DNA of 9,339 nt. Source: Thermoleophilia bacterium (GTDB lineage: Bacteria > Actinomycetota > Thermoleophilia > Gaiellales > Gaiellaceae). Position numbers and translations under genes: made by a program. How positions within the stretch are numbered: the stretch's first letter is position 1; the number at the start of each line of letters is the position of its first letter. Shown in pieces: positions 6,050-9,339 of the stretch. Under the pieces are notes generated by a model. That model was not told where the DNA came from. It ran no database searches and saw only the letters and a program-made list of their open reading frames with translations. Where the stretch lies: the NCBI GenBank assembly GCA_029858755.1, contig JAOUEK010000042.1, positions 1-9,339 on the forward strand. The letters run 5' to 3'.

Positions 6050-7272
6050 GTCGCCTCGTTCCGTCGGTATCGGGCCTCGCCCGCTACGAGAGTAGCGAGG
6101 ACTCGGTCGGGAGAGCCGCCGAGAACGACCGCCACCGCGGGATCCTCGACCGGGTCGAACGGCGAGCCGTCGAGCGAGAGCACGGTGAGGTCGGCCCACT
6201 TGCCGGGCACGAGCGAGCCGACCTCCGACTCGATCCCGAGCGCGCGGGCCCCGCCGAGCGTCGCGAGCCAGAGGGCGTCCGCCGCCGTGAGCGAGGAGGG
6301 GTCGGCGTCCCGGGCGCGCTGCAGCCAGAGGGCCACGCGCAGCTCCTCGAACAGGTCGAGCGACGGTGTCGAGGCGGGGCTGTCGGTGGCGATCGCCAGC
6401 CGCACGCCGGCGGCACGCAGCTTCCCGAGGGGTGCGATCCCGCATCCGAGCTGGGCGTTCGAGCGCGGGCAGTGCGCGACGGCGACGTCGTGCGCGGCGA
6501 GCAGCGCGATCTCCTCGTCGTCGACGGTCACGCAGTGCACGGCGAGCAGGCGGTCGCCGAGCAGCCCGCGCTCGGCGAGGGCACGGATGCCGCTGCCGCC
6601 GAGCGGGGGGACGAGCAGCTCCGCGAGCGGCGCCCACGGGCCGGTGCCGTCGTGGACGTACGCCGCCTCGTCGGCGCTCTCCGAGAGGTGGGTCGCGACG
6701 GGGAGGCCGAGCCCGAGCGCCGCCTCGTACAGCTCGGGGGTCACGGTGTAGGGAGCGTGCGGCGAGATGCCGAGCCGGACGCGCTCCGACAGCGACCCCT
6801 CGATCCGCTCACGGGCCGGCTCGAACAGCCTCTCGACGGCATCGGCGCCGCCGAACACCTCGAGGTAGACGATCGCGCGGAGCCCCAGCGCGGCGCATGC
6901 GGGCGCGGTCGCCCCCGCGAAGCTGCAATCGCCGATCGTGGTCACCCCCGAGCGCAGGCACTCGGCGACGCCGAGCCGTGCGCTCGCCAGCACGTCCTCG
7001 TCGTCGAGCCGCGCCTTGCGCTCGACGTGCATCCCGATCCAGGGGGCGAACGAGAGGCCGTCGCCGAACCCCGCGTACGTCGCGTACTCCACGTGCGAGT
7101 GGGCGTTGACGAGCCCCGGGAGGATCACGGCGTTCGGGAAGCGCTCGTCGGCGCCGAGCTCGGCCGCGCGGCCGACCGCGTGGATGCGTCCCTCGTCGTC
7201 GAGGACGACGGCGCCGTCGGCGATCGGGTCGCCCTCGACCGGGACGACCCAGTCGGCGGCGAGCGCCCTCAC
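5995..7272 (-). CDS. Amidohydrolase-family metal-dependent deaminase, candidate aminodeoxyfutalosine or other purine-type deaminase
   Basis: 425 residues from GTG 7272, which overlaps the tatC stop by four bases (GTGA). The protein has the split beta-sandwich and TIM-barrel layout of the amidohydrolase superfamily: metal ligands His58 and His60 in PGLVNAHSHVEY, SPHAPYTV at 170-177, HLSES with His195 and Glu198, His246 in AVHC, HCPRSN at 267-272, and the catalytic Asp297 in ATDSPAS. The C-terminal LVPGKWADLTVL segment closes the small domain. This set of motifs fits the deaminase branch (S-adenosylhomocysteine, guanine, cytosine, chlorohydrolase-like and the amidohydrolase-type aminodeoxyfutalosine deaminase of the futalosine menaquinone pathway). 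The exact substrate cannot be read from the sequence, and no other menaquinone gene is in the window. The last 18 codons, which overlap the TPR gene, use many A-ending arginine codons. Confidence 0.88.
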   Translation of the reverse strand: MRALAADWVVPVEGDPIADGAVVLDDEGRIHAVGRAAELGADERFPNAVILPGLVNAHSHVEYATYAGFGDGLSFAPWIGMHVERKARLDDEDVLASARLGVAECLRSGVTTIGDCSFAGATAPACAALGLRAIVYLEVFGGADAVERLFEPARERIEGSLSERVRLGISPHAPYTVTPELYEAALGLGLPVATHLSESADEAAYVHDGTGPWAPLAELLVPPLGGSGIRALAERGLLGDRLLAVHCVTVDDEEIALLAAHDVAVAHCPRSNAQLGCGIAPLGKLRAAGVRLAIATDSPASTPSLDLFEELRVALWLQRARDADPSSLTAADALWLATLGGARALGIESEVGSLVPGKWADLTVLSLDGSPFDPVEDPAVAVVLGGSPDRVLATLVAGEARYRRNEATWRDLTRAGRRARSRMLP

Positions 7273-8039
7273 GAGAGCTCGTAGGAATCGAGCAGCGAGC
7301 GCTCCCAGCGCCGTTCCATGAACACCGACAGCCAGATCGAGAGCTCGAAGAGGACGAGCAGCGGCGCCACTTCGAGCGCGAGCGACACGGGATCGACCGT
7401 CGGCAGGAGCACGGCGAAGGCGAGCATGCCGACCATCCCGTAGCGACGGTTGCGGCGCAGCTTGTCGGACGTGACGACGCCGAGCCGCACGAGCGCGAGG
7501 ATGAAGATCGGCATCTGGAACGCGATCCCGGTGGCGAGCAGTGTCACCGCCACGAAGGACAGGTAGTAGCTGGCCCGGATCTGTCCCTCGTAGAGCTGGC
7601 TGTCGTAGTCGACGAGGAAGCTCAGCGCCTTGGGCAGGATGATGAAGTAGCAGAAGGCGACGCCGCCCGCGAAGAGCCCCGTCGAGGCGACGACGAAGAT
7701 GCCGATCACGCGCTGCACCGACTCGCCGATCGCCGGGGCGAGGAACGCCCAGACCTGCCAGAGCACGATCGGCAGCGTGATCGCGAGGGCGGCGTAGAAG
7801 CTGACCTTGAGCGAGGTCAGGAACGGCTCGGTGACGCCGAGCGTGACGAGCGGCGTGCCCGGCGGCAGCAGGTCCTTGAGCCAGCCGATCAGCGTGCTGT
7901 GGAATACGTACGTGAGCGCGAAGGCGGGGACGATCGCGAACAGGCAGATGACGAGGCGGTGGCGGAGCTCGCCGAGGTGCTCGACGAGGGTCGCCTCCTC
8001 TTCCGGGCGCAGGCGCCGCGGCACGATCCGGCGGGCCAC
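7269..8039 (-). CDS. tatC: Sec-independent protein translocase subunit TatC
   Basis: 256 residues from GTG 8039. Core receptor of the twin-arginine translocase, binding Tat signal peptides in the cytoplasmic membrane so that folded proteins can be exported. The family pattern is clear: TLVEHLGELRHRL at 17-29 with the conserved Glu20 and Glu24 region, periplasmic loop ending LGVTEPFLTSLKVSFYAAL, LWQVWAFLAPA (93-103), FAGGVAFCYFIILPKAL (123-139), GIAFQMPIFI (171-180) and LPTVDPVSLALEVAPLLVLFE near the end. About six membrane helices are present. The helix IV position that is glutamate in E. coli TatC is Gln175 here, a common Gram-positive variant. The gene starts 13 bases after tatA, across a 14-base perfect palindrome, and is coupled to the next gene by a 4-base overlap. 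No tatB is visible, so this looks like a minimal TatA-TatC system unless tatB lies elsewhere. Confidence 0.96.
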   Translation of the reverse strand: MARRIVPRRLRPEEEATLVEHLGELRHRLVICLFAIVPAFALTYVFHSTLIGWLKDLLPPGTPLVTLGVTEPFLTSLKVSFYAALAITLPIVLWQVWAFLAPAIGESVQRVIGIFVVASTGLFAGGVAFCYFIILPKALSFLVDYDSQLYEGQIRASYYLSFVAVTLLATGIAFQMPIFILALVRLGVVTSDKLRRNRRYGMVGMLAFAVLLPTVDPVSLALEVAPLLVLFELSIWLSVFMERRWERSLLDSYELS

Positions 8040-8052
8040 GGGCGGCCGCCCG

Positions 8053-8277
8053 CTAGGCGACGGTGTCGCGCTCGCGCGTCGTCGCGGCGGGCTCCGCGGG
8101 CTCTGCCGGCGGCAGCTCCGCGTCGTCGTCTCCGCCGGCCCCGGTCACCGAGTCCTTGAACTCCCGCATGCCGCGCCCGAGCTGGCGGCCCATCTCCGGC
8201 AGCCTCTTGGGGCCGAAGACGAGCAGCAGGACGAGCAGCAGGATGAGGAGCTCCCAGATGCCGATGCCGAAGGGCAT
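8053..8277 (-). CDS. tatA: Sec-independent protein translocase subunit TatA
   Basis: 74 residues from ATG 8277. It has the full TatA/B architecture: a short N-terminus, one membrane helix (about 5-21) with Glu9, the FGPKRLPEMG hinge (21-30), an amphipathic helix (about 24-42, RQLGRGMREFKDS) and an acidic, Ala/Pro-rich tail. TatA oligomers form the transport path recruited by TatC. TatA and TatB are hard to tell apart by sequence; Glu9 is TatB-like by E. coli comparison but is common in actinobacterial TatA, and the lone small subunit next to tatC probably serves both roles. There is no Shine-Dalgarno before the ATG; instead a TAGGCT element sits six bases upstream, suggesting a leaderless transcript. 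It is the first gene of the minus-strand operon. Confidence 0.93.
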   Translation of the reverse strand: MPFGIGIWELLILLLVLLLVFGPKRLPEMGRQLGRGMREFKDSVTGAGGDDDAELPPAEPAEPAATTRERDTVA

Positions 8278-8283
8278 GCGCGC

Positions 8284-8289
8284 AGCCTA
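8284..8289 (-). promoter_or_regulatory. Candidate -10 element of tatA, leaderless type
   Basis: On the minus strand the hexamer TAGGCT ends six bases before ATG 8277. That spacing would place transcription initiation at or within a base or two of the start codon, the arrangement seen for leaderless actinobacterial mRNAs. No convincing -35 hexamer is visible about 17-18 bases upstream. Confidence 0.5.
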
Positions 8290-8314
8290 GCAGCACGACC
8301 CCGGATCGACGAGG

Positions 8315-8335
8315 CGGCCGCGGCACCAGCGGCCG
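8315..8335. repeat. GC-rich inverted repeat in the tatA/sufC divergent region
   Basis: CGGCCGC (8315-8321) and GCGGCCG (8329-8335) are perfect inverted repeats around a 7-base spacer. It lies upstream of the tatA -10 element. It could be a regulator site or a chance product of high GC. Confidence 0.35.
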
Positions 8336-8386
8336 GATGCCTGAGCCAACGTGCCGCCGCTCCCGCCCGGTCCCGCTACCATGGGC

Positions 8387-8419
8387 GAAGAGAACTTCAG
8401 CTTTCCTGAAGCGCACTTC
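8387..8419. promoter_or_regulatory. Candidate tandem operator upstream of sufC
   Basis: Two palindromic units GAAG-N4-CTTC lie at 8387-8398 and 8408-8419, exactly 21 bases apart, i.e. two helical turns. They share an extended pattern GAAG-N3-ACTTC-N-G. The inner arms also form a perfect CTTCAG-N5-CTGAAG inverted repeat at 8395-8411. The site is 31 bases before the sufC start, between two weak -10 candidates (TACCAT 8377-8382 and TATTCA 8422-8427). It does not match the SufR, IscR or LexA motifs known to me. The regulator is unknown. Confidence 0.45.
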
Positions 8420-8439
8420 CGTATTCACGCCCGCGACCG

Positions 8440-8444
8440 AAGGA
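8440..8444 (+). promoter_or_regulatory. Shine-Dalgarno sequence deciding the sufC start
   Basis: AAGGA lies five bases before GTG 8450. It favours that start over in-frame GTG 8351 and ATG 8381, which have no such site. Confidence 0.7.
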
Positions 8445-8449
8445 ACTCA

Positions 8450-9232
8450 GTGGCACTGCTCGAGATCAGGAACCTCCATGTCGCCCTCGAGGACGGCACG
8501 GAGATCGTGAAAGGGGTCGACCTCGACGTCGACCTGGGCTCGAAGCACGCGATCATGGGCCCGAACGGCTCCGGCAAGTCGACGCTCGCCTACGCCCTGA
8601 TGGGGCACCCGGGCTACGAGATCACCGAGGGCGAGATCCGCCTCGACGGCGAGGACGTCGTCGAGCTCGCGGCCGACGAGCGCGCGCAGCGCGGTCTCTT
8701 CCTCGCCTTCCAGTACCCGCACGCGATCCCAGGCGTCACCGTGACGAGCTTCCTGCGCAGCGCGATCAACGCGCTGCGCAAGGCGCGCGCCGGCGGCGAG
8801 GACGACCCGGTGCCGATCCCCGAGTTCCGCAAGGAGCTGCTCGCCGCGATGGAGCACCTGCGCGTGCCGCGCGAGCTCGCGCAGCGCTACCTGAACGACG
8901 GCTTCTCCGGCGGCGAGAAGAAGCGCGTGGAGATCCTGCAGATGGCACTGCTCAAGCCGCGGATCGCCGTCCTCGACGAGACCGACTCCGGGCTCGACAT
9001 CGACGCGCTGAAGGTCGTCGCGAACGGCGTCAACTCGCTGGTGGGCCCGGAGATGGGTGCGCTCGTGATCACGCACTACCAGCGCATCCTCAACTACATC
9101 ACCCCGGATCACGTGCACGTGTTCGTGGACGGCCGCATCGTCGCGTCGGGGGGCGCAGAGCTCGCGCAGACGCTCGAGGCGGAGGGCTACGAGGCGTTCA
9201 TGCCCGCCGGCGTGGGAGGTGACGGGAGTTGA
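8450..9232 (+). CDS. sufC: Fe-S cluster assembly ATPase SufC
   Basis: 260 residues from GTG 8450, the usual length for SufC. Cytoplasmic ABC-type ATPase that pairs with SufB and SufD to build iron-sulfur clusters; its ATP-driven dimerisation reshapes the SufBD scaffold. Motifs in order: MALLEIRNLHV start, Walker A GPNGSGKST (37-45), Q-loop AFQYP (86-90), signature FSGGEKKR (152-159), Walker B RIAVLDE (171-177), D-loop TDSGLD (178-183) and H-loop His209 in VITHYQR. The FSGGEKKR signature and LDETDSGLDIDA block separate SufC from transporter ATPases. The upstream region has a possible tandem operator. The stop overlaps the sufB TTG start by four bases (TTGA). In-frame extension to ATG 8381 is possible but adds residues with no family counterpart. 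Confidence 0.96.
   Translation: MALLEIRNLHVALEDGTEIVKGVDLDVDLGSKHAIMGPNGSGKSTLAYALMGHPGYEITEGEIRLDGEDVVELAADERAQRGLFLAFQYPHAIPGVTVTSFLRSAINALRKARAGGEDDPVPIPEFRKELLAAMEHLRVPRELAQRYLNDGFSGGEKKRVEILQMALLKPRIAVLDETDSGLDIDALKVVANGVNSLVGPEMGALVITHYQRILNYITPDHVHVFVDGRIVASGGAELAQTLEAEGYEAFMPAGVGGDGS
9215..9222 (+). promoter_or_regulatory. Shine-Dalgarno sequence of sufB
   Basis: GGAGGTGA lies six bases before the TTG at 9229, inside the end of sufC. This strong site makes the rare TTG start credible. Confidence 0.75.
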
Positions 9233-9339
9233 GCACTGCCGAGAACGAGGTCGTCAAGGGGATCCGCAGCGAGTACCAGTACGGGTTCTCGAACCCCGAC
9301 GAGGCGGAGGACTACTTCTTCAAGTCCGGCCGCGGCATC
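9229..9339 (+). CDS. sufB: Fe-S cluster assembly scaffold SufB (partial, 3' end outside window)
   Basis: Thirty-seven codons are visible from TTG 9229 to the window edge. The encoded start is STAENEVVKGIRSEYQYGF, followed by SNPDEAEDYFFKSGRG. The short N-terminal helix ending in a YxYGF motif is what SufB N-termini look like, and the gene directly follows sufC with a 4-base overlap. SufB is the scaffold on which the cluster is assembled together with SufC and SufD. The start is fixed by a strong Shine-Dalgarno six bases upstream. The order sufC then sufB differs from the sufB-sufD-sufC order usual in many actinobacteria. The body of the protein, with its cluster-binding residues, is outside the window, so assignment rests on the N-terminus and context. 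Confidence 0.85.
   Translation, partial: MSTAENEVVKGIRSEYQYGFSNPDEAEDYFFKSGRGI

Noticed and set aside
6050..6637. N-terminal extension of the TPR frame into the amidohydrolase gene
   Set aside because: This part is antisense-like, Arg/Ala-rich shadow of the amidohydrolase; conserved-looking TPR protein sequence starts only at 6049.
4631..6751. 706-codon open frame on the plus strand across the cytochrome, TPR and amidohydrolase genes
   Set aside because: It runs opposite three genes with clear motifs, and its translation has no recognisable domain.
8387..8398. LexA (SOS) box upstream of sufC
   Set aside because: Actinobacterial LexA sites read GAAC-N4-GTTC; here both half-sites differ at the key inner base (GAAG, CTTC).
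8351..8449. Longer SufC starting at GTG 8351 or ATG 8381
   Set aside because: Neither start has a Shine-Dalgarno, the added residues have no SufC counterpart, and the stretch holds the candidate operator; GTG 8450 gives the normal family start.
1..9339. Mobile elements, CRISPR arrays, tRNA or rRNA genes
   Set aside because: No transposase, integrase, regularly spaced repeats, or recognisable tRNA/rRNA sequence was seen; all stretches are accounted for by genes or short gaps.

Overview
The window is about 70% GC, with strongly G/C-biased third codon positions, many GTG/TTG starts and almost no intergenic space. Gene content (a caa3-like oxidase operon, a minimal TatA/TatC pair, the start of a SUF operon, and a one-TM TPR protein with a characteristic juxtamembrane segment) suggests a high-GC actinobacterium, perhaps of the Thermoleophilia. 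That placement is inference from protein style; no rRNA or other marker lies in the window.

Layout. (1) Bases 1-4385, plus strand: a terminal oxidase operon. It holds the 3' end of a cytochrome c domain (probably the C-terminus of oxidase subunit II, ctaC), subunit I (ctaD), a protein made of two tandem universal-stress-protein-like (USP-like) domains, subunit III (ctaE), and a protein with two membrane helices followed by a third copy of the same USP-like domain. Genes are joined by 4-base stop/start overlaps or gaps under 10 bases. (2) Bases 4386-4444: a short convergent gap with a GC-rich hairpin that probably terminates both operons. (3) Bases 8277-4445, minus strand: tatA, tatC, an amidohydrolase-family deaminase, a membrane-anchored TPR protein, and a diheme lipoprotein cytochrome c, arranged as one tight operon. 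(4) Bases 8278-8449: a divergent regulatory region with a leaderless-type -10 element for tatA and a pair of palindromes upstream of sufC. (5) Bases 8450-9339, plus strand: sufC and the first 37 codons of sufB.

How they fit together: the left operon builds a type A2 heme-copper oxidase, with residue signatures visible in subunit I. The diheme lipoprotein encoded convergently is a plausible electron donor or shuttle on the outer face of the membrane. TatA/TatC make the twin-arginine export pore, and SufC/SufB start the Fe-S cluster assembly scaffold. The least ordinary element is the interleaving of three diverged USP-like domains among the core oxidase genes, one of them tethered to the membrane. 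This suggests a soluble and a membrane-bound accessory or sensory partner of the oxidase; the role is not known from sequence.
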